A DNA stretch of 64,000 nucleotides from Topomyia yanbarensis (GCF_030247195.1 NC_080670.1:215066546-215130545), one strand, 5' to 3'. Counted from the first letter of the stretch, positions 46,601-59,595 are shown. Numbers and translations: made by a program. Notes: generated by a model not told the origin, from the sequence alone.

Positions 46601-49600
46601 GAGAAGTGAACTTCTTTCCGAGTGTTTCAAATGTTTTTCGTGTGGTGATAATGCGTCCGACGAAACCAGTTCCTTCATACGTGACCATTATATGCAGATC
46701 AACCGAAAATGAGACTTTTTATCAGAGTACGCTGGTCTCGTATCCAGGGCAGATTCCTATGTGCCAATTCTGTAATGAGACACTACACCACCGAAAACCT
46801 TGCGCAGAAGCAGCTAGAGAAATTCCACCTACTACAATGACAAAGAGCACGCGATCATCTTATGCTAAACCACAAACGGCTGCATACCCAATATCCACGG
46901 ATCTGACAGGTACAAATGAAGACTTTTTTTCATTAGGTCCAATCTGCAAATGAGAGCCCTCTTTTTTCGCTTTCTCTTTCGTTTATTACTGCAAAACCAT
47001 AAGACTTTTTAAACATTTATCAGTATGTTTCGAAAGACCATGGTTTTTACTGGCTTATTATGCAAACAGTTCAGGGGGAATCAGAAAAGTGACCAAGTCA
47101 TTCGCGGAAGAGAAAGTAAACAAAGAGAGGCTCTCTTTTGTAGATTGTAGGGGACAGAATCACAATAGCAAGCGATAAACGCAAGAAACGAACAAGTATT
47201 ATCGACCGTGAACATCAAGAAAGCAATACGGATGATGAAATGGACGTGAACAATAGCGCGAGAGGAGAAACCCTCCCACGATTGGGGCGGAGAACCCCTT
47301 CCTTAGTTGATCTCTTCCCAATTACATGAATTCCGAGGACGTAATAGCCCAGCAGGCGCTATTACTGCGTGCCATCAACAAGCCAGGAAACGAGAAACGC
47401 CTCCCAGCTAATTTCTTATTCATTATGACATTGGTATAGGCAGTGCTAGGAATCAACCCAAAAAACCTGGTTTTCGCAACGAAGGAGGCAAAGGAACCAG
47501 ATGTGTGCTTAGAACCCGATCTAAGAAAGCCTTTGTCACTTCCTAAGCCGAACCAGCTTATAGGCGGCCAAAATGCGGACATTATCGCCCATCCAACCAT
47601 TAACATAGCACATAGAGTTATCTACGACCCTGACACAAAAGACATCGAATAAGCTGAACTACAGGAAGAGCTCAAGGCTCAGGGGTCACGAATGTTTGAC
47701 CTATAGCAAAAATGCTTGATGGTAAACCGATCAATACTACTGGTTATCCTGTCCTCTGGGTTCAATCTTCCGTAAAACGTGTTCATCGGCCTGCTGTGTA
47801 CTAGCATATCCGCCCGTACTATCCATTGCCGATGATGTGCTGTCCATTCGGACACAGCAGCCATTTCTTCCCCAAATCCGCCGTCTGCTTGAACTGCAGC
47901 CAACAACACGAGACATCTAAGGAAAATCCTTACAGCAACCATAGACTCTGCATCAACTGTGGAAAAATACACTCGACCCGCAGCATAGTAGTGATGAGCC
48001 TTAAATTTGTCGAGGCGGAACAGATAACCAAGATCAGAATCGACAAAAACTTGACCTTCTCAGAGGCAACAGCTCTAGTAACTAAATGGCAGCTAGGCCC
48101 CAGCTACGTCAGCATTGCCAAAGGAAACACCAAGGATGACGAATGGGACAGACTAATAACTCATCTACAAAAGGAAAGAATAGCCCAAGAGAAAAATAAA
48201 GATCGGCCAAATAATCATCTGAGAGAGCACAGAACAGCAGCGGCCATGGCAGAAATAACCAAACTGCGTAATACCATCACCGAGCTCCATCAAAAACTTC
48301 TTTGTCCACTTCTAAGAGAACGCTCCCTCCGACGAAACTGCCCCTACACGAACAAAACCCAAGAAAGAGAAGTTCATCGAATTAGCTCCCGTTACCATAG
48401 CCCCGTTGACCTGTCCAACCAACCGGAGCTTAAGAGATCCAGCCGCCAGAAAGAAAGACACTAGGAAAACTGGCATGGAACAAATCAAGAAGCCCCAATT
48501 TCAAAGCTACCGCCGACATAACACTGCTTTCCCCGGTCATAGACTACCATATCCTGGTCTCGCTCCAGCTCAACTGCACACTCAACACGCTATGCAAAGA
48601 ACTACTGGGTACCTTCGATGCACCACCGGTCAAAGAACTGGCGGCGAGGACCCGGGATTTACCCAGGCAAGTACCTCCAGACAAAATGCAACGTACAACA
48701 ACCGAAACACAGAACAACCGTTGTTTTGGGTAAGAGTAAATAACCATCCTAGTACCGAAGAATCGACCCTCAAGCGACCGGGCCACAGACACAATAAACG
48801 TCGGTTCCGTAATCTAAGCCCTATCGCCGACTACCTTTAGCACCCAGTTTGGTTCCGCTACAGGAGCAGAGACACGAGTGCTGAAAGACGTAACAACTAC
48901 ACCGCATCTGCAGAATCCGTGCACTGGGAAGCTGAATGGAACCCAAAACTCGCGAAGTACCAGAGATACTCGATGAGTCCCCGACGGTTACCGGTGTGAT
49001 GAATCTGGGGGCTTTCCCGGGTAATTTCCACTAATCCTGTAACCCGATCGGAACCGACTGTCGTACTTTACCTTTCCTCAGAGTCCCACGGTACAAACAT
49101 CAAATCTCAAAATCTACGATGAAACCATCAGATCCAAAAATGTTCACAACAACACCTGCTCACAGTGCAGCTTTCCCGTGTCACTCTCGACATCCGATGG
49201 CTCCAAAACGGTACAGAAACACCAGCAACAGGCCAAAGACCCTCTGAACGCACACTAGGCGGCTTCCACATGACGCATCCAAATGGTATCCAGCAGTAGT
49301 CTGACCAGGAATAGCTCCAGCCCCAGTCCAACCTCGCTACCCGACAGAACAAACTGCACACTGGCCATCTAATGGAACACCAAAGGACTTGAGAGCAAAC
49401 CTAGGAGACCTCATCATTGCCCGCTCTGCCTTGCCACCCTAGAAATACGGATCCATCACCTTGATTCAATCATCACTACACTTGGAAGTCAGGTAAAAGG
49501 TCGAACCTCTACTCGACGATCGACCTAGGAGACAGAGCTGACCTATCGTCTGATTCGGTGAAATTTAACAACAAGAAAAATCAAGCTTCCCATAATTTGC

Positions 49601-52600
49601 CCAGTAAAGCGTCTATTTACATCCCTCAGGAAGTCATTGACGTCGGAAATAAATTGCGGAATCTTCAAACAACTGCAGACTCCCTTCCTATTAATGGGTG
49701 ACTTTGACAGATTAAACCACATGCTCCAGCTCCAGGAAACAGCGATCATTTACCTAGTTGGCTCCTATTATCGAGTGGATTGACCCACCTACGAAAATAA
49801 CCTTTCGAAACCTGGCCAGGGAGGCGATCAAAAAAGTAAAGGAGTCCAGCTGGACTTCCTTTCTGGATGGGATCAGCCCCGATTCGGCGTCTGTGGATCT
49901 GTAGAGAAGAGTCAATGCCTTAAGCGGCAAAACGGCTTCGCATTATCGGTCAACGGTATCACTACAGTTGCCCTCTGAAAATGCTAATACAATCGGTCAA
50001 CATTTTACCCTTCTTTCCGGGACTATCTTCCACAAAAAGAAGAGGATCTTAGAAGCCAACCCTACAAAATTCGTACCAGATGCTAGCCATGATTACAACA
50101 AACCTTTCTCTGGAGTGGAACTAGCCACTGCGCTGAGTACTGCAAAAGGCAATTCTGCCGGACTCAACAACGTTGACTATGTCCTGTTACAGCATTTACC
50201 CCCGGTTGGTAAGCGAGCACTCCTAGGCGGATTCAACAGGATACGGGAAGGCGGATCCTTTCCGGACAACGTGAAAACCGCTGTCACGATTTCCATTCCG
50301 AGAAATACGAGAGGAACCAGGAGCTCGAATGATTTCCGACCTATCAGTTTTATCCCCTGTCAGTGCTATGAAATTTCAAAATCAGTTACCTATTTCTGCT
50401 TGCATTTACCGAAACCGACATTCAGATTCAACGCCTCCCTCATTCATTCACTTTCCAACTGACTGAAATTTCATGCAGAATCGAATGCTTGAGTGCAGAG
50501 GAAATAAAAATTCATTCACCAACCAAAGCATTCATTTGTTATTATGTCGACAGTTTGAAGGCAGAAGTTAGCATCTTCTACATTTTCGAGCATAAGTGAA
50601 CTGCGTAATCTACATTTGGTGCACTTTTGATCAATAGTCCCTCTCAGAGCTAGCATAGAAATAAAATTCACTTTGCTTCTGAAACCGAACATGTTCGTAC
50701 CTGAAAGCGCTGCGTCGGGAGAACGAATGACGATGGAAACGAACCAAAAATTTCATTCATCGCTGCGGGCATGAATTGAATTTTGTTTTCTTTCAAGTTC
50801 ATGCAGCGATGTCAATTTTTTTAAGCTCTGTCACCTGTATTGAGAAAACTACGGAAAGAATGCTAAACGGACGCCTGAGAGGGTCTTCTGAACCATTGAT
50901 AGTTCGCGTTCCGTAAGGGATTTGGCACAGGCTTTCGCCTATGCTGCCTCCGTAAAATAATAAGTGATGCCATAGCCAACGACTTGCATGCAGACATCGT
51001 CATCCTAGATCTCGCCAAGTCCTACAACACGATATGACGTGAGGGAGTTCTTCACCAGCTGCACGAATGGGGTGTTCGCGGAAACCTTAGCTGTTTTATC
51101 AAGCAGTACCTCAGTGACCGAAATTTAAGGGTGGGCATTGGAAGAAAGCAATCGCTTCAGGAACCTAACGGGGTTCTGCAAGGGTCAGACTTAGTAGTCA
51201 CATTATTCTTGGTCAGCATGAACTTCCTTTTCGTCACGCTCGCGAAAGGTATATACGTGTTTGTCTACGCCGACGATATAATACTTACAGCTATCGGATA
51301 AACGATTATTCGCTCAAGACTGAAGTTACAGGCAGCCGTTAATGCTGACGGCCGGTGGGCCAACACAGTCGGTTTCCGTATCTCAGCCCCAGAATGCGAT
51401 ATTGTGCACTGTTGCAATACCCATCATGTAGCCACCGGCAGGCCAGTCAAACTTGATGGAACCACGATTCCATACCAGAAGGAGTCTAAAATCCTTGGTG
51501 TGACAGTCGACCGGAAGATGACTTTTCTTCCGCACTTCCGACAGATGAAAAAGGACTGCGAAAGTAGAAAAGCTCGCGTCACCCAAAGTGGAATAAGCGA
51601 ACCGCATTCAACATCAACCAGGTCCTCATCCATAGTCGCCTGTTCTACGGCCTCGAAATAACCAGTCGCAATTGGGAGGACTTAGTAGATATCATTTCAC
51701 TAGTGAATCACGCAGCAGACTGGCTTCGAATCTACTGCCCAGAACCCCCGACGAAGCCGCCTGCGTTGAGACTAGCGTACTTCCCTACCGGTGGACACTG
51801 GCGGAAGCCGTCCTGAAACGAGCTGAGGGCTTCTCAGAAAACAGAAATTTAAGATGAATGTCACCTGCTACAGACAACCATAGACATCCATGCCATATTT
51901 ACCAGAACAATTCCTTTCTACAATCGCAAAGGCTGCATCGGGTCCGCAACCGCAACCGTAGCCTAAACTTAAACAGAATTCTGGTTGTATCCGCCACAAC
52001 AGGCGAACCTCCTAGTATTGTCCCAAATTTCTCCAAATGGTTGACGGCAAACACCCTAATCATCTGTATATTTACACTGACGGCTCGAAACTTAGCGAGA
52101 GCGTGGAGACGGGTGTAAACAGAATTGGAGTGCCTAGCCCGCTGCCCACTCTCGGTTTGCTCTGTTTTCTCCACCATCGCTATTACTATCAAGAAACCTG
52201 AAGATCGGAAATTTTCTCCGATTCCCTCTCGTTCATCAAAGCACTGGAGCAATTCTGCGATCCGTTGACCACCATATGCTGGGTTCTCAGGCACGGTAGA
52301 ATCCGCGGTAGCGACGAAACTACACTCAGGCTCCTCAGAAGATAAAAATAGATCTCGGAAAGTGGACAGATCGCAAAAACTGGAGGGAACAAAGATCAAT
52401 TTCGCACCTTCGGATAGGACACACGAAGATCACCCACACCATCAACCGCATTGACCCTCCAATCTGCCCGGTTTGCAATACAAGACTCACTCCCAAACTC
52501 ACTAGCTCAAAGACCTGCGACGCTAGCGAACGACTCAGCACAGGAAGAAACACTACTCGCTTTCTTGAAGGATGCCTATATTTTTGAGGTCATCTAAGGC

Positions 52601-55324
52601 AGACCTCAAATAACCTTCATTCAGCGGGCCGCATCACCCAAAATGGGCACTGGGAAGGCTCTCTCGCGGCCCTTTCGACTACAATCTACCACCATCCATC
52701 AGCGGACCCTCTGCCACCCCCGGACTGGGATATCCTTCCGCGGCCGTCCCAAGGCGACTGACCCTTAATGGTTAAAGCCCTAATAAATATAACCTTGAAT
52801 CCTAAGCAAAGAAACATTACGCCGGACATATTGACCAAGATTATGCCACAGAATGGTACTAACCTTAGATAGGAACAGACGAACGTGTATTTTCGGTGTA
52901 TTCTCGTCGATGTCTCCCTGATACAGGAACTTTGCGAACTCCTGAACCGTTTTCCCGGCCGACAAATCCACGAACGACCGCTGGAAGTAGTACTTTGTGA
53001 TCGGGGCAAACCGCTGCGTTTCCGCTTTGTACCGTTGCTTAGCTAAATAAAAATAGATAGAAGCTCATTAAATAAGAACCCTGTATTCCATTCACCATGC
53101 AACCTACATTCCTCCTTCATTGCTCGCAACATCCGCACCGGTCCGAGCATGATCTTCAACATCTTCTCCAACAGCACCACACGATCCACTCCCTGAGGAT
53201 GTTCCGGTTGCAGCTTGGTCACATCGAAACGCAGCTGTTCGGAAAGTTCGGCCATCTTCAGCACCACCTGCTTCAGTGTGTCCAGCTTAAACCCGTTGAG
53301 ATTCTTGTCCACGACCAGCTGCGTAATGCCGAGAATCTCCAGCAGGGCTCTAAAGTTAGACTTTTGGAAAGCTTCGTCGGCTCCCTGCAGCAAGTAGCCC
53401 TGTAGGAAATTGTTGCGCTCGAAAAGATCCCGTTCGTACAGTTTCAGAACGAATACGGACAGCGAGTTGGATTTGGTCACCTCGAACTCGTTCGACAGTA
53501 GGGAACGAACCTGTGCGCTCAAATACGGCACCGAGAGGGGTCTTGTGCTAGCGATGACTCTGGTGATGGCATAAATGTAGTTGGCATTGTTAAAGCTCGA
53601 TTCATACAGCGAGCGAGTAAGGCGACTGTAGAACAACGAAGGACACTGGAAGATAAGACGCATCGGAACAAGCGATTCTTCATCGCCCAGTTGCATACTG
53701 TTGGAGTTAAATTTGTTCGTGTACTCCACGATCTGCTCAACTAAATCCGGTGTCTGATAGCGATCATACTCCAGTCCGTACGTAGCCATCATGTGTTTGA
53801 TCAAAGTCGTTGCTTCCTCCATCAACAAATTATCGACTCCCTTCAGGATCAACTCTTTCAGTCTAATTGCCTCCTCCGAAAGACCATCCTCTTCCATTTC
53901 ATCCTCATCCGTCGGTCGATTATCGTACTCTACCATCTTTCGGACATTATCGCCGGAAATGAGTTCCAAATTTTGTTCGATCAAGTTCAAACATTCGTTG
54001 TTGCCAAAAACCTGTGAACCACGTCGGATGAACTCGCTGAAAAACAGCCTCCGTTCAAAAACATCCTTGGTATTTTCAACTCTGTCCATTAGATCCCTCA
54101 TCGACAGTTCCATAGCTTTCTCAGCTTGCGACTTTGGTCGCAACGATATCGAAGGCAGCTGCTTCAACACATTATGCTGGAACAACTTGTTCTCCTTCAA
54201 CGTTTCCATCAATTTGTAAGCCGACTCTCCAATAATTTGCTGCAAAGTCAGTTGCTCAGCTCCATCGGCCACCACGTCGATCTCAACCCAATACATGAAA
54301 CTGTCGATCGTGACTTCCATCACACAGGTCTGCAACGTATTCAACAGGCAGTTATTAATCTTCACCAGATGAGAATCCGTACCGGGTGAATACGCCTCCG
54401 GAATCTCCTTCCGAGTGACATGCTTTTCACCCATAATCTGATAAATGCTCATTTCATCTTCTACCTCGAACAAGCGCTGATTCAGATACAAATCGAAACA
54501 GTACAGTACTATCGCGAATATATGCTTCAGTGCAAACCCGTAGTACCGATGCATTCTCATTCGGGACCATCGCTCAAATTTGCTCATATCTGGGGTATTG
54601 AAAAACCGCAACAAATCCATCAGGAAATCGAACAACTTCGACAGAATCCGTTGCTGCTCGACGAATCGATTCCGATCGATCCGCTTCCAGTCGCAATCCG
54701 TCCGGCAGATGCTGTAGTAAATAGCTTTCACCATCGCCTCAACTCGTTCCAGGATTTCAAACGGCTTGGCAAACTTCATACTGGTCACCGCTTGCTCGAT
54801 AAATTGCATCATGAACCACTGCGGGCTGTAGGAGAGCATCTCGTAGAAATATTTATCCAAACTGGCACCCCAAATGCAATTAACCAGCAGACACTTGGTC
54901 AGCTGTGGAACCGTATTCAGCACGTGACAAATTTTGGTATCCTTCATCAGATCAAACTTGAAACTAGCATCCGTATTCAAAATCATAAACAGTGTTATTT
55001 TACGCAACTGATTGTCACACTCGCGAATCGGTTTGTTGTCCTCGTTCAGGTACCGACGGATGCGCAGATACTTGACCAACCGGGCGACGATCTCAATGAT
55101 GTACGGTTCATTCCCTATAAAATAAAATGTTTAGGTACCTAGTTGAATTGGAAGTCACTCCCAAACTCACCTCCATGGAACACGATCCGATCGAAGGTCC
55201 GCACAAACTGATTGGTATGGTTGAAAATTGTTTGCAGTTTGGCAAAGTCCTCGCAAAACTCCATCTTGTCCTCGTTTTCGGTGCACTGTTTAATCTCACG
55301 CAGCAGATCGGACAACTCTCTCAT
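43628..55324 (-). CDS. five-exon gene for a 957-residue helical protein, family not recognised
   Basis: The exons, in minus-strand order, are 55324-55171, 55114-53108, 53042-52864, 44222-44055 and 43993-43628. Their lengths sum to 2874 nt, exactly 958 codons with the stop, and the phases agree at every junction. Donors are GTGAGT, GTAGGT, GTTAGT and GTAAGT, and all four acceptors end in AG after pyrimidines. The product starts MRELSDLLREIKQC, is rich in Leu and charged residues throughout (suggesting mostly alpha-helix, perhaps HEAT/ARM-like), has an acidic segment near residue 450 (DEDEMEEDG), and ends in an Ala-rich tail. No signal peptide or clear membrane span is seen. Second-exon donor choice matters: using AG|GTTG instead creates an immediate stop. 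The third intron is 8.6 kb and full of antisense LINE DNA. The stop codon overlaps AATAAA. Function unknown. Confidence 0.88.
44223..46290. other. intron 3 of the 957-residue gene, right of exon 4
   Basis: No exon or domain recognised. 45850-46220 is unusually dense in GTACA, CGAAC and CACG words and may be an old repeat, but I find no clear ends. Confidence 0.35.
46300..46953 (+). pseudogene. LINE ORF1 (gag-like) fragment with zinc-knuckle start
   Basis: Two plus-strand frames carry an ORF1-type protein: MFKDITQAESFVSRNNM then EARLHDLSSCTPDIVI (46408-46560), and after a frameshift FFPSVSNVFRVVIMRPTKPV, VPSYVTI, TLVSYPGQIPMCQFCNETLH (46609-46800). The pattern 'PIPSY.T....TLV.Y.GQIP.CR.C' is that of mosquito I/Outcast-like LINE ORF1 proteins. 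Only this part remains. It lies in intron 3, antisense to the host gene. Confidence 0.65.
46954..47150. mobile_element. inverted-repeat MITE-like insertion
   Basis: The left end GAGAGCCCTCTTTTTTCGC, followed by TTTCTCTTTCGTTTATT, mirrors the right end (complement GAGAGCCTCTCTTTGTTTAC then TTTCTCTTCCG). An inner pair (AAAACCATAAGACTTTTTAAAC against GTTTCGAAAGACCATGGTTTT) continues the symmetry. No coding frame. Confidence 0.6.
47160..52795 (+). pseudogene. long degenerate Jockey/I-group LINE, antisense in intron 3
   Basis: The ORF1 end carries cysteine-knuckle sequence (VCLNCSQQHETSKENP, RLCINCGKIHS) and VEAEQITKIRIDKNLTFSEA at 47890-48080. Then follow endonuclease-like traces (48.9-49.9 kb) and RT from ALSTAKGNSAGLNNVDYVLL to SNDFRPISF (50130-50350). 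An inserted element interrupts, then VILDLAKSYNT (about 51000), the intact active site VYADDIIL at 51262-51285 and KILGVTVDRKMTFLPHF (51490-51540). RNase H traces (about 52070-52300) and a tail with RIGHTKITHTINRIDPPICPVC (split: RIGHTKITH / DPPICPVC, 52400-52475) come last. The 3' end is AATAAATATAACC near 52790. Numerous stops. It lies opposite to host transcription, so its own AATAAA signals do not act on the host mRNA. Confidence 0.85.
50363..50827. mobile_element. 465-bp insertion within the LINE RT
   Basis: RT homology stops at FRPISFIPC (about 50360) and resumes at IEKTTERMLNGRLRG (about 50840). Between them is sequence unlike the LINE, bordered by CTGTCA at 50357-50362 and 50828-50833, a probable 6-bp target duplication. 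Near the right end a hairpin (CATCGCTGCGGGCATGAATT against its complement form ending GCAGCGATG) is present. Class unknown, no coding frame. Confidence 0.7.
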
Positions 55325-56222
55325 TATTGTTTGAAACCGCCCGCGATTCCTAGTTTTTTTTTTGTTAATCAGCGTACATGCGGGGGCGGAACGCTACCAC
55401 AGGCTTCCCGGCTGTTTTGTTTTATTTATGTCTTACCTTTCCTGCTCTGTGTCTGTGTGTACTTCCCGTGATTCGTACACGCCTTTTGTTTACAACGCGG
55501 ATCGGAAAAATTTTCCGCTTGGAAATTGAACCCACTCCAGCGGAACGGCAAATGGCTTCCGGCGTTGGAGTTCTCACCGGAAAAACGAAACACAACTATC
55601 ACTGTCACGTTTGCGAGTATGACGGTGGGGAAAATCGATCGAGAAAAACGTCTAAACGTGAAGTTTAATCGAGAGCGCGTACTTTTGCGCCTACCGAAAA
55701 TGCTTTTCTTTTGTCTCGCTTGATGTTAGGGCTGTCGTCGCATCAGCGAAGAGGCAAAATTTTGACGTTTCCTTTTCACTATACACGCTAAAGTGTGCGA
55801 TGTGCGATTTCGGGTGCAGTCGTCAAGTGAAAAGGGCGTCGTGGGTCAAAAAATTGACGAAAGCTCATCGAAATTGCACGCTTATTCAAAATTACATAAT
55901 ATTTGAATTTCGTGTATTGCACAGTCCCCACCAAATCGAATTGCACAGCATGAAAGTGTGATGAATCAAAAGTGTGATCAAAAGTGCAACTCCTTCGACC
56001 TGACAAATTATTGACATAGAAAAGTGTCAAAAACAAACTTCTTACTTTTAGTAGCTGGAAGGTTAGCATGGCTGCCAGTATCCCGGTTTTTACAATAAAT
56101 TAGATGGAAAAAGTTAATTTTTCGTCGATTTCATATCATTTCATTTGGCAATTGTGAAAAAAGTGTGATAGCGAAGTGCATCAAAAATCCAACTTTCAAA
56201 GCAATAAGCAATATTTAATTAC
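55325..56222. other. 5' flank of the 957-residue gene
   Basis: It should contain the promoter and 5' UTR, but no TATA box or other core element is clear. Small open frames here have no recognised domain. Confidence 0.4.
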
Positions 56223-58587
56223 AAAAACCTGTTTTAATCCACCTATAGGTGCAATTGTGCCTTTCTCATTTCGCCAAACTATGATTTAATAACTGGTTCG
56301 TACAATATAACATTATGGAAATGTCTTTCATTCTTATTACACTTTGTAAGTATATATAAGAGCACCTTTTTGCATTCATCAAGGTATCGGTTTGAATCGG
56401 AGTTTTCTATGTGATCGCACTCCACAACCCGTAACTCCGGAGCTGGAAGTCGGATGGAGATGGAATTTAATATCAGTTTCCGGGGACGCAACACCTTTCA
56501 TTTGAGACTAAGTTGATCAAATCGTTCTAGCCATTTTCGAAAAACCAATATAACCGTTATTCTGAATTTGAATGCTTCCGGATCCGTCGATGGTGGCCAG
56601 TGTGGCCAAAGAGACTTTGAATGACTGTTGGTGACCTAGATCTACAAATTCAACAGTTGTGTTTATATTTTGGAAAAAAATCACCTCACCAATTCATCGC
56701 AGAATTCGTTAGAATCGGGATTTGCTGCGTGATCGTACGTATTACCCTGTAATTCAGGAACCAGAACTCGGATCCACACAAAATTCAACAGCAGCTGATG
56801 GACCTTTCATTTAAAATCAAGTTTGTCAAAATCGGTTCAGAAAATTCCGAGAAACCGATGTGGACAAATCAACAAATTTTGTTTTGTAACCATACTCTTC
56901 AACTCGTAATCCGGAACAAGATGTCGGTTGAAAATGAAATTTAATAGCAACCTATGGGAATATTATACCTTTCATTTGAATCTTAGTTTGTAAAAATCGG
57001 TTCAGCCATCTCCAAGAAACCGATGTGGACATTTTGTTAACAAATCCGCACATACACACATACATACATACATACATACATACATACATACATACATACA
57101 TACATACATACATACATACATACATACATACATACATACATACATACATACATACATACATACATACATACATACATACATACATACATACATACATACA
57201 TACATACATACATACATACATACATACATACATACATACACATATACATACACACATACATACACACAGATATTTTGCGATCTCGGCGAACTGAGTCGAA
57301 TGTTATATGAGACTCGGCCCTCCGGGCCTCGGTTAGAAAATCGGTTTTTGAAGCAATTGCATAACCTTTCTATATGAGAAAGGCAAAAGAATAATATTTA
57401 ATTAGCTTAATAAGCATGAGTTCAATGTTATCTTCATGTGATTATAATTTGGAAAGGTTGGTGGAATGGGTTTGAACGTGTAGGGAATGGGGGGTTAGTA
57501 GAGTGGGAATGGAGGATGCGTCAGAAATCCTTCATCTTATTTCGGTATACGGGATGGATGAAGGAAATGCGGGCGTGAAGGTGGTCCAAGAGGAGGGGAG
57601 TGATGAAGGAGGGACGTGTAAGGGCAAGGCGGGGGGGGGGGAGGGCGGCGACGTAATACTCAACTGCATATTTTGCCTACCATTTGAGACTTGGTTTGAG
57701 AAAATCGGTTCAGTCATCACCGATGAACCGATGTGACTTTAATTGTGGAATATGCCCGGAATTCCGGACTTCCGGAATCGTCGATAGTGGACAATATATT
57801 CAAAGAATGTTTGATTGGCAATCAGTGATCTATATGTGCGATTAGAAGTTATTTGGTGACCATTTCAATAGTTTTTAGCCTCTGAGGTATTACGATTGTA
57901 CCGATTTATATGGGAAATTCCAGTGTATCCTTACTAACACCCCTGTAACTCCGGAAGCAAGAGTCAGAACCAAATGAAATTCAGCAGCAGTCAATGGCAT
58001 TACTGTATCTTTCATTTGAAATCAAGTTTGTAAAAATCGGTAGAGAATTCGTTGGGAAATGGGTGTGATATTAGCTTAGGAACTTGGCGGGTTCCCCGGG
58101 GGCGTCATGAACCGTCATAGGTGGCCAATGTGGTCAAAGCTACTTTGATTGATCATTAGTGATCCAGACCCGCAAACTAGAGTAATGTTACATCAATTTT
58201 AATATGTTTTACATCATTTGAACATCATGGTGGTACCAGTTTATATGGGAATTTGCTGTGTGACCGCACTCTTCAACCCGTAACTCCGGAACCGGAAGTC
58301 GGATCAACTAAAAATTCAATAGCAGCTTATGGGAGCGTTATACCTTTCAGATGAAACTAAGTTTGCGAAAATCGGTTCAGCCATCTCTGAGAAAATTGTG
58401 TGAGTTTAAATGACACACACACACATACACACACACATACACACACACATACATACACACACACAGACATTTGCCGATCTCGACGAACTGAATCGAATGG
58501 TGTATGACACTCGGTCCTCCGGGCCTCGGTTAAAAAGTCGATTTTTACAGTGATTGCATAGCCTTTCTTTATATGAGAAAGGCAAAA
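56223..58587. repeat. giant inverted repeat, left arm (2365 bp)
   Basis: The reverse complement of this arm is 61033-63396, with almost the same length and only scattered differences. It starts AACCTGTTTTAATCCACCTATAGG and ends at GAGAAAGGCAAAA. It consists of two head-to-tail modules bounded by GCCTTTCTTTATATGAGAAAGGC-type near-palindromes (57363-57388, 58560-58587). Each module holds recurring phrases such as AAAATCGGTTCAGCCATCTC, CGTAACTCCGGA and CGGCCCTCCGGGCCTCGG. No protein-coding capacity. Confidence 0.93.
57055..57270. repeat. CATA tetranucleotide microsatellite
   Basis: About 215 bp of near-perfect (CATA)n, with ACAC interruptions at the ends. It is part of the left arm. Open frames of up to 101 codons through it (repeating Cys-Met-Tyr-Val or His-Thr-Tyr-Ile) are artefacts. 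Confidence 0.97.
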
Positions 58588-59239
58588 CGTGCGATCTAGC
58601 AAAACAGGTGTTAGGAAAACTAATTCAACTTATTAGTAAGTTCTCTTACTTTTGAGTTAAAATTTGACCTCAAACACAAGTGTACTGGGATGTCGACCAT
58701 TCACAAAGCTACCATGTTTCTTCGATTTTTGATGCGATTTAAACCAATTTGATTTCAATGTCTTGTGCCTAAAACCAAATTCTGGTCTCTAAAATTGTTT
58801 TCTAAGCTATGCAAATCAAATTCAAAATTTCTAGTTTTATGGTTAGAAGTGCAGTTAACTCAATTAATATTTGAAAGTGCATATCTACCTCTAGCTAAGG
58901 TCTAGTAGTTTAATTTTGGAATTATTTATAATATTCGCGAATCACATAAAACATTATTCTAATCGTTAAGTGATTTGAACCCAACGGCTAGTTGATGCAC
59001 AGGAATTCAAAAGCTAGGAATATGGTTTTACTTTCTTCTAACTTGATGCAAGCCAGTCTGCGATGGGTGAACAGTGTGCTGTTTTTGGTCCTTTTCACAA
59101 AGTTTCTTCAGACGTACTTCTAGGATCTTGTTACATCCTGACATACATGAAATAACCAGTTTTGAAATTTAGTATTTCAGAAACCATACTTTTCAGATTT
59201 ACTTACCACTTGAAGAACCTTTTGCACAATGTAATTACA

Positions 59240-59595
59240 GGTCTATTTACAGGACATTGTCCTGTCAAGTATCATCTGAAAAATGGCAAAATGACATTAA
59301 TTGATTCTGTAACTACGAGCGAGAGCTCGGAACATATTATCTGCCATTGTGCAGTATTGTTTCTTCGACAGAAGCGATACTTCGGAAGACATCTTATGAC
59401 TCTTCGCGAGGTATGGCAAATTTGTCCCAAACGGAGCACATTAATAATGTACAACCCGGTTGGGACGACACATGTAGACAAACAACTCGCTTCTAACTAC
59501 ATTGGTTTCGGGCAATTTGTAATATGTAGAGCAAACAGGTGGAGCCACAAAAGATAACCTCAATATTGGTAGCCGTGGCAGTTTTCCCTGTCAAC
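59240..59595 (+). pseudogene. LINE tail fragment, paralogue of 15665-16040
   Basis: An open plus frame reads GHCPVKYHLKNGK, SSEHIICHCAVLFLRQKRYFG, HLMTLREVWQICPK (segments split here), then NPVGTTHVDKQLASN and ICRANRWSHK. This matches the LINE tail at 15665-16040 almost phrase for phrase at DNA level, including CCCGGTTGGGACGACACATG in both. It lacks stops over about 110 codons, while the other copy is frameshifted, so this is the better-kept relic. It is 5'-truncated and ends near GTCAACAAAA. Confidence 0.85.

Noticed and set aside
53043..55079. A single-exon 678-residue gene
   Set aside because: The frame runs into introns at both ends. The five-exon model closes in phase and uses proper splice sites.
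57025..57294. Open frames of 76-101 codons through the CATA block (and the mirror set at 62334-62676)
   Set aside because: A 4-bp repeat without stop words is open in several frames on both strands. The proteins are pure repeats.
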